Source: Yoonia rosea (GTDB lineage Bacteria > Pseudomonadota > Alphaproteobacteria > Rhodobacterales > Rhodobacteraceae). From it: a stretch of 64,000 bases of DNA. Location: positions 682,001-746,000 of the forward strand of contig NZ_FTPR01000001.1 of NCBI RefSeq assembly GCF_900156505.1, given 5' to 3'. Positions 35,839 to 43,873 of the stretch are shown one piece after another; within the stretch, counting starts at the first letter, position 1, and every line of letters begins with the position of its first letter. Both the position numbers and the translations under genes were made by a program. Under the pieces are notes generated by a model. The model did no database searches. It saw only the letters and a program-made list of their open reading frames with translations, and had not been told where the DNA came from.

Positions 35839-36160
35839 TGAAAACATAACAGTCATCAGACCCGGTGCCGAACGTCTGACGGCCGCGAACGCAAAAGTGT
35901 TCAAAGACGAAGTGACAGACATCATCAATGGCGGGGCAAATCGGGTCATCATCGATTTTAGAAATGTATCGTTCCTCGATTCCTCGGGTCTTGGGGCACT
36001 GGTTGGCGTCCTGAAGAAAATCGGACATCGTGGTGATCTTGTTATTTCAGGTCTCAGCAGCGACGTGCAGCAGATGTTTCGGATCTGCCGGATGGATCGG
36101 GTCTTTGTCGTCTACAAGGATGTCGATGCAGCCGTTCAGTCAATGGCTGAATTCCAGTGA
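35816..36160 (+). CDS. STAS-domain anti-sigma factor antagonist (RsbV-like)
   Basis: This 114-residue single STAS domain has the phosphorylation motif FLDSSGLGALVG (about residues 51-62), where the second serine is normally the target, and a DRVFVVYKDVDAAVQ C-terminus. The start is GTG at 35816 with AAGGA about ten bases upstream; the beginning overlaps the phosphatase gene by 23 bp. It should be phosphorylated by the next gene's kinase and dephosphorylated by the PP2C protein. Unphosphorylated STAS proteins then free a sigma factor or another target. Confidence 0.9.
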   Translation: MIHTTILDENITVIRPGAERLTAANAKVFKDEVTDIINGGANRVIIDFRNVSFLDSSGLGALVGVLKKIGHRGDLVISGLSSDVQQMFRICRMDRVFVVYKDVDAAVQSMAEFQ

Positions 36161-36588
36161 TGAAGCGCCACCATCAGATGCAAAAAACCTTGGAAGACAT
36201 CGACGCGATGGTCATGTCTCTTAGGGCGGCTGTCGGCATGGTCCTTGAGGGCGACGATATATTGCGTTGTGAAATATCTGTCGCAGAGGCGCTGACCAAC
36301 ATCGTCATGCATGCAGCCCCGAAATGCGCTGACGCCCATATTGATGTGATTGTTACCGAAATCCCCCAAGCTGTGGTTGTCGAGATATTCGATCCCGCTG
36401 GTGCAGAGGCGTTCGATCCTCGCGATCACGTCACAGTCTTCCATACTGTCGACCCGATGGCCGAAAGCGGACGTGGGTTGGGGCTCATTCTCAAATGCGC
36501 GGATGTTGTCAGATACGGCCCCGTCGACGGTCGTAACCGTCTCTCTTTGGCATTCCGCAAGATTGGCGGAAACCGATCACGCCCATAG
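36160..36588 (+). CDS. RsbW-like serine kinase / anti-sigma factor
   Basis: This 142-residue GHKL ATPase has the N-box CEISVAEALTNIVMHA, the EIFDPAGAEAFDP loop in the G1 place, and the glycine lid ESGRGLGLILKCADVV. The ATG at 36160 overlaps the STAS stop (TGATG). It is the third part of the partner switch. No sigma-factor gene is in the window, so its captured target is either encoded elsewhere or is not a sigma factor; in some bacteria such switches control polysaccharide secretion directly. The first polysaccharide-type gene starts 35 bp downstream on the same strand. Confidence 0.88.
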   Translation: MKRHHQMQKTLEDIDAMVMSLRAAVGMVLEGDDILRCEISVAEALTNIVMHAAPKCADAHIDVIVTEIPQAVVVEIFDPAGAEAFDPRDHVTVFHTVDPMAESGRGLGLILKCADVVRYGPVDGRNRLSLAFRKIGGNRSRP

Positions 36589-36623
36589 AAACCGATTGCA
36601 ATGCAGTCAGGAGAAAACTCGTG

Positions 36624-38348
36624 ATGAAAGATGTATTTACCAACGTTTTGTGCGCAGTCACATTTTCAGGCCTTGGCCTAAGTCTGATTGGTCCGGCAAT
36701 GGCGCAGGATAGCGCAGATACGACCCTGGCGATCTCTATCGCCGGTCCCGCCGTCAATGGACAAGACTATGATCGTGTCACGATCACATCGGGTACAGCG
36801 TTGACCATCGTCGCATCAGAGCCGGTCGCACAGGAATGTATGGCCGGATCGCGCAACCAGAATACTGCGCATTTCGGGCGCAATGGGCCTTTGACAGCGC
36901 GCGAGTTCGAAATGGCCAAGACCGCCTGGTCCTATTTCGAGACGTTTTATCAGCCGGAAACCGGTCTGGTGAATGCGGTCGGAAACTTCCCTTCGACAAC
37001 CCTTTGGGACACTGCATCCTATATCAGCGCCATGGTTGCGGCCTACGAGCTGTGTGTGATCGATAAAAGAGAACTTGATGACCGCGCGACCCGTATCCTG
37101 AATACGCTGCGCAACCTGCCTTTGTATCGCGGAGAAGCGCCCAACAAAGTGTATCACGCTGCAACCGGCGAAATGGTCAACTACGCGAACCAGCCGGGTG
37201 AGATTGGTATGTCCGCAAATGATATCGGCCGCCTTCTGGTCTGGCTGCGCATTCTCAAGGAACGCCACCCGCATCTTGCAAACAGCGTCGACAACGTTCC
37301 GATGCGTTGGAATTTTTGCAATTTGGTAAATGAAGATGGCCGTATGTTCGGCTCGTTCACACAAGGCAATGGCGACACACGCTATGTGCAAGAAGGCCGT
37401 CTTGGCTATGAGGAGTATGCCGCGAAAGGGTTCGCTCTTTGGGGGTTCGACGTCGCACGTGCGATGTCGCCAGAACCATTGGAGTATGCCTATATTTATG
37501 ACGTGCGTGTGCCATATGACGGGCGCGATCCACGTGTCTTCAAAAGCCAGAACTATGTTCTGACCGAAGGCTACATTCTTGATGGGCTAGAGCTTGGCTG
37601 GGATCTGCCCACCGACCAGACAAACGACAATATGGTCGCAAGCAACGGCTGGCGGGCAGAATTTGCCAACCGGATCTATCTTGTCCAGCAGCGTCGGTTT
37701 GAACGGACGGGCATCATCACCGCACGATCAGAGCATCAGGTCGAAGGCAGCCCTTACTTTGTCTATGACAGCATCTTTGCCGATGGCTATGCGTGGAACA
37801 CGCTAGACCCAACTGGCGCGTATCAACCCGATCGCGCCGCTGTGTCCGCGAAGGCTGCTGTTGGTTTGTGGGCGCTTTGGGATACGCCGTATACCGACCT
37901 GCTATTTGAGACTGTTGCAGACCTGTCAGTGCCGGATCGCGGGTTCTACGAGGGCCTTTATGAGAACGGGAACGGGTTCATTCCGCTGCAAACGGCAAAT
38001 AACAACGGGGTTATTTTGGCGGCGCTTCTGTACAAGGTGCAGGGACCAATCTTGCAGCACGTGAACCAGAACACACAAGTCTGGGACACGGCTTTTGTTG
38101 GAACCGATATTCGCGCAAACAAGTGCCATCCCAACCCTGCCGTTGAAGAAATCCCCTGCTGTGCCTGCGCAAACCGCAACACGGTCAGACCTGTCATTCC
38201 GGTTGAGGAATTCCTCTATTGCCGTCCCGTAGTGGCAGGAGGCGAAGTCGCTGCCACTGCATGCAGTACCCAAGAACACAAGCTGGAACCGCTGCAAGTA
38301 AGGCAGGTGCTGCCACAAAGCTGCCCTGCATCGGGGGTAAGCCGATGA
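36624..38348 (+). CDS. DUF3131 exported protein with Cys-rich tail
   Basis: This 574-residue protein has a signal peptide (to about MAQ, residue 28) and a DUF3131 domain (about 85-480). Motifs shared with the second DUF3131 protein of the cluster are ETGLVNAVGNFPSTTLWDTASY, PNKVYHAATGEMVNYAN and GRLGYEEYAAKGFALWGFDV. The many aromatic and helical segments suggest an alpha/alpha barrel like those of glucan-processing enzymes. The last ~75 residues hold seven cysteines, including a CCAC cluster, with no match to a family I know; in the periplasm they may form disulfides or bind metal. A GTG one codon earlier is an alternative start. Function unknown. Confidence 0.82.
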   Translation: MKDVFTNVLCAVTFSGLGLSLIGPAMAQDSADTTLAISIAGPAVNGQDYDRVTITSGTALTIVASEPVAQECMAGSRNQNTAHFGRNGPLTAREFEMAKTAWSYFETFYQPETGLVNAVGNFPSTTLWDTASYISAMVAAYELCVIDKRELDDRATRILNTLRNLPLYRGEAPNKVYHAATGEMVNYANQPGEIGMSANDIGRLLVWLRILKERHPHLANSVDNVPMRWNFCNLVNEDGRMFGSFTQGNGDTRYVQEGRLGYEEYAAKGFALWGFDVARAMSPEPLEYAYIYDVRVPYDGRDPRVFKSQNYVLTEGYILDGLELGWDLPTDQTNDNMVASNGWRAEFANRIYLVQQRRFERTGIITARSEHQVEGSPYFVYDSIFADGYAWNTLDPTGAYQPDRAAVSAKAAVGLWALWDTPYTDLLFETVADLSVPDRGFYEGLYENGNGFIPLQTANNNGVILAALLYKVQGPILQHVNQNTQVWDTAFVGTDIRANKCHPNPAVEEIPCCACANRNTVRPVIPVEEFLYCRPVVAGGEVAATACSTQEHKLEPLQVRQVLPQSCPASGVSR

Positions 38349-39499
38349 GCACCGCTTCTAAACCACGTTTGGTCTGGTTTGATGCAAACCGCGTTTTTGC
38401 AGCCTTCGGCGTCGTCCTTATTCACAGCTCGACTGATTTTGGCGGGCAGGCATTTCCGGGCGCGACCGAAGGAGAAAGGGTCATTCCTGTCTTCATGCGA
38501 TCACTCGGCGAGTTTTCGGGTTCTGAGATGTTTTTCATGTTTTCGTTGTTTCTTATGGCGATGCGTGTGGACAAGAAGATGCCGCATTATGGCAGTGTCA
38601 TTTCTACGCAGGCCCAGAGGCTACTTGTCCCATTCTTGTTCTGGGCTGTGTTTTACGCATTCTTCCGGCTGCTGAAGGCAGATGCCTTCAACTATGCGCC
38701 CTACATCTGGGAGCAGCTTGGGCAAGCCCAGTCCTGGTTGGGTTATCTGATCTTGGGCAAGTCCCAATATCACATGCATTTTCTGCCAACGCTTTTTGCG
38801 CTTTTCCTTTTCTACCCCGTCATGCGGGCCGCAACACGCTATCCCGTTCTTGGTCTGACAGTGGTGATCACCATCGGTGTGATGAATAATGCGCAAGCGT
38901 TCATATGGGGTTTGGACGTTGATCCAACGCTGCGTGACTACATTCTGCGTGCGATCAAGGTTTTCGGCTACGTCGGGTACGGTATGGCGGCCTTTGCCAT
39001 CTATGGGCTTTGGAATGATGGCATCCCGCGCGGCGAAGCGCGCCTGATCCGCCGGGTTGGATTCTACTTTGCCGCACTGGCGTATCTCGCAACCTTGCCC
39101 TTTTTCTATACCGCGTTTGATACCGGATCATGGGGTGTGCGCAGTGGCTGGGATTTTTACGGCCACTTCCTGATGCCGATCTTTGTCTTCTTCATCTTCA
39201 TTGGCGGGCAGTATCTGCAATGGTCTGCCAAGTGGAGCGAACTGGCGCGCTATACCTTCGGTGTCTATCTTGTGCATCCGTTTGTGATCGACCTGTACGA
39301 CATTGCGGTTTTCACAACCGGGATTTCACAGTTCATGGACCCTTGGATGATCGTCATTGCACGGTTTGCCGTCGCGCTGCCGTTGTCATTTGCTGTCACG
39401 ATTGGGCTGTCAAAATTTCAACCTCTGGCTTGGACGATTGGTCTGGGTCCAACCCCTTGGGAACTTCTGAAATCCCGCAAGTCAGCGATGGCCATTTGA
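38345..39499 (+). CDS. Membrane acyltransferase, acyltransferase-3 family
   Basis: This 384-residue integral membrane protein with about ten hydrophobic segments has the family N-terminus WFDANRVFAAFGVVLIHSS with the catalytic-type histidine, and YTFGVYLVHPFVIDLYD near the C-terminus. Such enzymes add acetyl, succinyl or other acyl groups to sugars of exopolysaccharide, lipopolysaccharide or periplasmic glucan (OpgC, OafA, NodX). The ATG overlaps the DUF3131 stop (ATGA) and the stop abuts the GT2 start, so the three are translated as one block. The acceptor is likely the product of the GT2 enzyme. Confidence 0.88.
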   Translation: MSTASKPRLVWFDANRVFAAFGVVLIHSSTDFGGQAFPGATEGERVIPVFMRSLGEFSGSEMFFMFSLFLMAMRVDKKMPHYGSVISTQAQRLLVPFLFWAVFYAFFRLLKADAFNYAPYIWEQLGQAQSWLGYLILGKSQYHMHFLPTLFALFLFYPVMRAATRYPVLGLTVVITIGVMNNAQAFIWGLDVDPTLRDYILRAIKVFGYVGYGMAAFAIYGLWNDGIPRGEARLIRRVGFYFAALAYLATLPFFYTAFDTGSWGVRSGWDFYGHFLMPIFVFFIFIGGQYLQWSAKWSELARYTFGVYLVHPFVIDLYDIAVFTTGISQFMDPWMIVIARFAVALPLSFAVTIGLSKFQPLAWTIGLGPTPWELLKSRKSAMAI

Positions 39500-41320
39500 A
39501 TGGACGACTATTTCCTCAAGTTTGAAGACCGGACACCGGAGCCCCCACTGCCATATTCGGCACCGCGTGAGCTGCTTTGGCAGGCACTCGCGACGATCGC
39601 CTTGGTCGTCGGCGCATGGTACATTTGGTGGCGCTGGACAGCGTCCCTCAATACCGAGGCGATGTGGTTCGCGGTCCCGCTCGCCATCGCCGAAACCTGT
39701 GCATATATCGGGTTGATCCTTTTCGTCTTCAATCTTTGGAAAGACGAACCCATTGAGATCCTGGCCCCTCCGGCATGCCTCAATGATATTTCGCCTGATC
39801 ACCCCGAGGGCGACCGCCCCTTGGCTGTGGATATCATGTTCGCAACCTATAACGAGGATCCGGCACTGGTGCGCCTTGGTCTGCGCGACGCCAAGAAGAT
39901 CACATACCCCCATGCAATCGACATTCGTATTCATGTGCTTGACGACGGACGCCGCGCAGAGATGCGTCGCGTCGCCGAAGCAGAAGGTGTCAACTATATT
40001 ACGCGCACCACAAACGAAGGCTTTAAGGCCGGTAGTCTGCGGCATGCGATGGAACAGACATCGGGTGACCTGCTGATCATCTGCGACGCCGACACACGGC
40101 CGTTTCCCACAATACTTGAAAACACTTTGGGGTACTTCAGTGATCCCAAGATGGCGTGGGTTCAAACACCGCAGTGGTTCTATGACCTGCCAGAGGGTGA
40201 ACCCCTTGATGCAGCCCTGAACCGACGCTTTGGTGCAAGAGCAGCCACAGCCGGCCGCATGATCCAGAAAGTCGTCGGACCAATCCGGATCGGCGCCGAT
40301 CCTTTTGTGTCCGACCCCAAGATGTTTTACGACATCATCCAGCGCCGCAGGAACTGGGCGAATGCCTCTTTCTGCTGTGGTGCAGGGTCCATCCACCGTC
40401 GCGAAGCCGTCATGGAAGCCGCGTTGCGCAGCTTTGGCGCAAAGGTTGAAACCCGCGCCCACGCCACAGAAGAGGTTGTTACGGTCTCAAGCAAAGAACG
40501 CGAGATCGCCCCGGACCTGATGGATGCGATCCGCACAGAAGCGGCGACCACCGAAATCCTGACGCCATACCGTTTTCATGTCTCAGAAGATATCTACACC
40601 TCGATCGTGATGCATGCAGACCGCGCGCGCGGGTGGAAGTCCAAGATGCACCCAATCGTGGAAAGCAAAATGCTTTCACCGCAAGACCTGCTAACGTGGA
40701 CCACACAGCGCTACAAATATGCGGGCGGCAGTCTTGATATTCTGATCCATGACAATCCACTCTTTCAACGCGGCCTGACGTTTCCCCAGCGGATGATGTA
40801 CGCCGCAACGTTCTATTCCTATCTCGCGCCAGTCTGGAACGTGGTCTTTCTGATCAGCCCGATTGTTTATTTGTTCACAGGTATTTCGCCGGTGACGGCT
40901 TACTCGGACGCGTTCTTTTGGCACCTGATCCCGTTTCTTGTGACACTGGAACTGGCCATGATGACGGGAACGTGGGGCGTGCCAGGGTATGCGGCAAAGG
41001 CCAGCTATCTGTCGTTCTTCCCCCTGGGTCTGCGGGCCATCACATCGGTGCTCAAAGGCAGCCAGATATCTTTCAAGGTCACCCCCAAAGTGCGGCAGTC
41101 TGGGAACTTCCTCGCGTTGGTGAAGCCGCAAATCGCTGTCGTCGTTTTGACCGCTGTTGCAGGTCTCTGGGCGATCGGGGCGCTTGTCACAGGCACGACA
41201 CCGCATTCCGCCACCGGCGTCGTATCAAACATTCTATGGGGTTTTAACAACTGTCTGGCGATGCTGGGCATCATCGGCGCGGCACTTTGGTTGCCCGGCG
41301 CGGAAGAAGGAATTGAATAA
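39500..41320 (+). CDS. Processive family 2 glycosyltransferase (cellulose-synthase-like)
   Basis: This 606-residue membrane glycosyltransferase has two N-terminal TM segments (about 28-44, 55-76), a GT-A domain with VDIMFATYNED, HVLDDGRR, ICDADTRP (metal/donor aspartates), FCCGAGSIHRREA, HVSEDIYTS (catalytic Asp) and QRYKYAGG in the place of the QxxRW motif, then about five C-terminal TM segments. This is the layout of BcsA-like synthases that polymerise and export beta-glucans. No PilZ domain for c-di-GMP is seen. The QRYKYAGG variant departs from the usual Arg-Trp end. galU at 32.7 kb could supply UDP-glucose. Confidence 0.9.
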   Translation: MDDYFLKFEDRTPEPPLPYSAPRELLWQALATIALVVGAWYIWWRWTASLNTEAMWFAVPLAIAETCAYIGLILFVFNLWKDEPIEILAPPACLNDISPDHPEGDRPLAVDIMFATYNEDPALVRLGLRDAKKITYPHAIDIRIHVLDDGRRAEMRRVAEAEGVNYITRTTNEGFKAGSLRHAMEQTSGDLLIICDADTRPFPTILENTLGYFSDPKMAWVQTPQWFYDLPEGEPLDAALNRRFGARAATAGRMIQKVVGPIRIGADPFVSDPKMFYDIIQRRRNWANASFCCGAGSIHRREAVMEAALRSFGAKVETRAHATEEVVTVSSKEREIAPDLMDAIRTEAATTEILTPYRFHVSEDIYTSIVMHADRARGWKSKMHPIVESKMLSPQDLLTWTTQRYKYAGGSLDILIHDNPLFQRGLTFPQRMMYAATFYSYLAPVWNVVFLISPIVYLFTGISPVTAYSDAFFWHLIPFLVTLELAMMTGTWGVPGYAAKASYLSFFPLGLRAITSVLKGSQISFKVTPKVRQSGNFLALVKPQIAVVVLTAVAGLWAIGALVTGTTPHSATGVVSNILWGFNNCLAMLGIIGAALWLPGAEEGIE

Positions 41321-41321
41321 C

Positions 41322-42647
41322 ATGAGCGTTAAAGACAACATCATCAAAGCACGTAGCCATATCATCTTTTTGCTGGCTCTGGCCTGCGGCCTGGGACTGG
41401 TTACCGCAATTGATAGCCGTTCGGACGGGGCTGACGAGACACAGAACGCAGGTGGGCAAATGGCACAGTTTGACGATGTCTCACCACTGCCGCTTGCGAT
41501 CGCGGGGACCTCTTCGCCAGACGACATCGCATATGCGCAGATTGCGTGGCGCTACTTCCAGAACAATACTGACCCCACCACGGGCCTTGTGAATTCGACA
41601 GACAATTACCCGTCCACCACGATGTGGGAGACTGGTTCGTATTTCGTCGCAACCATTTCGGCCGAAAGGCTGGGTATCATCGCGCGCAGCGAAGCAGTCG
41701 CGCGCATTGGCTTGGCTTTGGAGACTCTCAATGACATCCGGCTGTTTGACGGCATGCTGCCGAACAAGGCTTATAATGTGCGAACCGGAGAATTGGTGAA
41801 TTACGCCAATGAACCCGTCGCGCGTGGCCTTGGCTGGTCAGCCTTGGACATTGCCCGCATGGTGGCGGCACTTGGCCATGTCGAAGCCAACTATCCCGAA
41901 CTCGCCCCCCAAACCGCGCGCCTCATCAACCGGTGGCACCTTTCCGAAATGGTTGAAAACGGTCAGCTCATTGGTGGCAATATGATCGAGGGGAACCTGC
42001 GACGTGACCAAGAGGGGCGGGTTGGCTACGAGCAATATGCAGCGAAGGCGATGATGCTCTTTGGTTACGACGTCTATAATGCCTATGATGCGGAAAGCCA
42101 TTTGATGGTGCGTGACGTCGAGGGCCATCCGATCCCGGTCGACACGCGGCTGCATCGTAACGTCACTCCTGCGTTTACAGTCAGCGAGCCCTATCTCTTT
42201 GATGGGTTGGAGTTTGGCTTTGACGCGCGGTCTGCACGATTTGCCACTGCGATCTATCGCGCGCAGGAAGCCCGCTATCGTAATTCGGGCATCCTGACGG
42301 CTGTGAGCGAGTCTCACATCGATGTGGCCCCATACTTTATCTATTCGTCTGTTTGGGGCGGCGGTGCGCCTTGGGCCGTGATGACATTCAGAGGTGACAG
42401 ATTGGACAGCAAGCGTACGATCACAACAAAAGTAGCTTTCGCTTGGGACGCACTTTTCGGCACCGATTATACACGTGAACTTGTGGCCGCGATTGCACCT
42501 TTGGGTGACACGGAGCGTGGCTGGCCCGAAGGCATTTACGAGATTGATGGCACGACAAACAGCTCGGTGACGGTCAACACAAATGCGGTGGTCTTGGCAT
42601 CATTGGCGTTTCGCGCACACGGTCCCTTAATCAGGGCAGGGCGATGA
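41322..42647 (+). CDS. Second DUF3131 protein, membrane-anchored or exported
   Basis: This is a 441-residue paralogue of the protein encoded at 36624. One N-terminal hydrophobic segment (about 12-31) acts as signal or anchor. DUF3131 (about 65-435) repeats the motifs TTGLVNSTDNYPSTTMWETGSY, PNKAYNVRTGELVNYAN and GRVGYEQYAAKAMMLFGYDV. It lacks the Cys-rich tail. It begins 1 bp after the GT2 stop and its end overlaps the next gene. Two copies around an acyltransferase and a glycan synthase suggest different roles in handling the same polymer, for example trimming and transfer; function has not been assigned to the family. Confidence 0.82.
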   Translation: MSVKDNIIKARSHIIFLLALACGLGLVTAIDSRSDGADETQNAGGQMAQFDDVSPLPLAIAGTSSPDDIAYAQIAWRYFQNNTDPTTGLVNSTDNYPSTTMWETGSYFVATISAERLGIIARSEAVARIGLALETLNDIRLFDGMLPNKAYNVRTGELVNYANEPVARGLGWSALDIARMVAALGHVEANYPELAPQTARLINRWHLSEMVENGQLIGGNMIEGNLRRDQEGRVGYEQYAAKAMMLFGYDVYNAYDAESHLMVRDVEGHPIPVDTRLHRNVTPAFTVSEPYLFDGLEFGFDARSARFATAIYRAQEARYRNSGILTAVSESHIDVAPYFIYSSVWGGGAPWAVMTFRGDRLDSKRTITTKVAFAWDALFGTDYTRELVAAIAPLGDTERGWPEGIYEIDGTTNSSVTVNTNAVVLASLAFRAHGPLIRAGR

Positions 42648-43348
42648 TCACCCGTCTCTTGCTACATGCGCTTTGGCTCGGTTTAACGGCCTCGTCGTTG
42701 CGCGCCGCGCCATGTGTCTCGGACACTTTCGACCGGCCGTTGCCCGGTGCAATGAGCGTCGTATCGCATGTATCAGACGTTCCATCAGCCCAGTTTCCGG
42801 CGTTCTGGCAGGACGGAGTCGTCAACGGATATGCCTACACAATATTCGCATCAGCCGAAGGAACATTGCGTCCGACCGACGTCTTTCAGGACTGGGAGAT
42901 GACAATAACCTGTGACGCGTCTGCGCAAACCTGTGAGATGTCCCGCGTTGGCATCCCCCCTGAAGGTGCAGAGATCGTCGCAAGATCAATTGGCCAATGC
43001 CTGCTGGGCGCGGAAGTGGAGACAGCCGCGCCTGTTCCAGTTACTGCTCTTGCTGTTCCAGCCGCAAACCCGGTTAATGCCGCAGTCGCGCCGGATACGA
43101 TCGGCACAGGCGCAACAACAGCGAAAGTCGTGTGTCGGGCGGCCTCTGTCGTAGAAACCAATGACGTCGCGGCGCTTCAGCGCTTACTGATCATAGCTGG
43201 TGAAAACCCGGGGCAGGTCGATGGTGTGCTGGGCCCGAAGTCACTTGCGGCAATTGAAGCATTCTCGCCGGGCGCAAGTGCAAACCGAACTGTGCCTGAA
43301 GTGATTGCGCTGCTCGAAACCTACCTTTGTGGCCCTCAGACTGAGTGA
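42644..43348 (+). CDS. Exported protein with peptidoglycan-binding-like C-terminus
   Basis: This 234-residue protein has a signal peptide (to about RAAP, residue 22), an N-terminal domain of ~95 residues with four cysteines that I do not recognise, an Ala/Pro/Val-rich linker (about 125-160) and a C-terminal region (about 168-234) resembling peptidoglycan-binding-1 domains: DVAALQRLLIIAGENPGQVDGVLGPKSLAAIEAF. It is the last gene of the packed polysaccharide cluster (ATGA overlap with the DUF3131 gene). It may fix the secretion or processing complex to the cell wall. Confidence 0.78.
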   Translation: MITRLLLHALWLGLTASSLRAAPCVSDTFDRPLPGAMSVVSHVSDVPSAQFPAFWQDGVVNGYAYTIFASAEGTLRPTDVFQDWEMTITCDASAQTCEMSRVGIPPEGAEIVARSIGQCLLGAEVETAAPVPVTALAVPAANPVNAAVAPDTIGTGATTAKVVCRAASVVETNDVAALQRLLIIAGENPGQVDGVLGPKSLAAIEAFSPGASANRTVPEVIALLETYLCGPQTE

Positions 43349-43873
43349 GTTGCAGCAAGAAGATCATCGCGGCCGAGGATGTGAACGCCGGACACAATGA
43401 CCACGCAGCGGTCGGTGGCGCTCAGGTTCTTTGACGACCGCAAGACGTCGTTTCACTTCAATTCAAATACGATGTCAAAAATCTGCTTTCAGAACATAGA
43501 GCGCCACTAAAGGTGCGCCATGAATGACAGCTACCCGCTATTGATGGCGAAAAAGCTGCGTATTTTCTGAATGAGAAGAATGCACAGGCGGTGTCCTCCG
43601 CGGTTTCAAAACTTGCGGAGAGGTATGATGACATTCACGAAACGAGTAGCTAGTTTTGATGATGCGGTCTGGCCGCAGCTTACATTGGCTTGACGCTTCC
43701 GTTTGGCAGTGCCGCGTCGATCATATTGCCCAAAGCGGTCATCGGGACCGATGCAGTGAAAGTCGGCTGTGAGCCCAGTTTAACGGATGCTGCGCCCTTC
43801 ATGAATGTCCGCTTTGGCGGACGCGCCACGACGGTGGTTGCACTTTGTTTCTTTGTGACTGAAGTTCAAGGAC
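43349..43873. other. 525 bp without a complete gene; decayed coding traces
   Basis: Two traces look once-coding. An open run ending in TAG at about 43654 reads like helical protein (EKAAYFLNEKNAQAVSSAVS, then KLAERYDDIHETSS) but has no start. A frame at 43626 has a good GGAGAGG site and two ATGs but stops after 22 codons. A 6-bp perfect stem (GTCCGC-TTTG-GCGGAC) is at 43807-43822. I see no full gene and no repeat boundary. Confidence 0.5.

Noticed and set aside
39500..41320. Complete cellulose synthase (Bcs) operon
   Set aside because: No PilZ domain, bcsB, bcsC or bcsZ is present; the GT2 enzyme is only cellulose-synthase-like.
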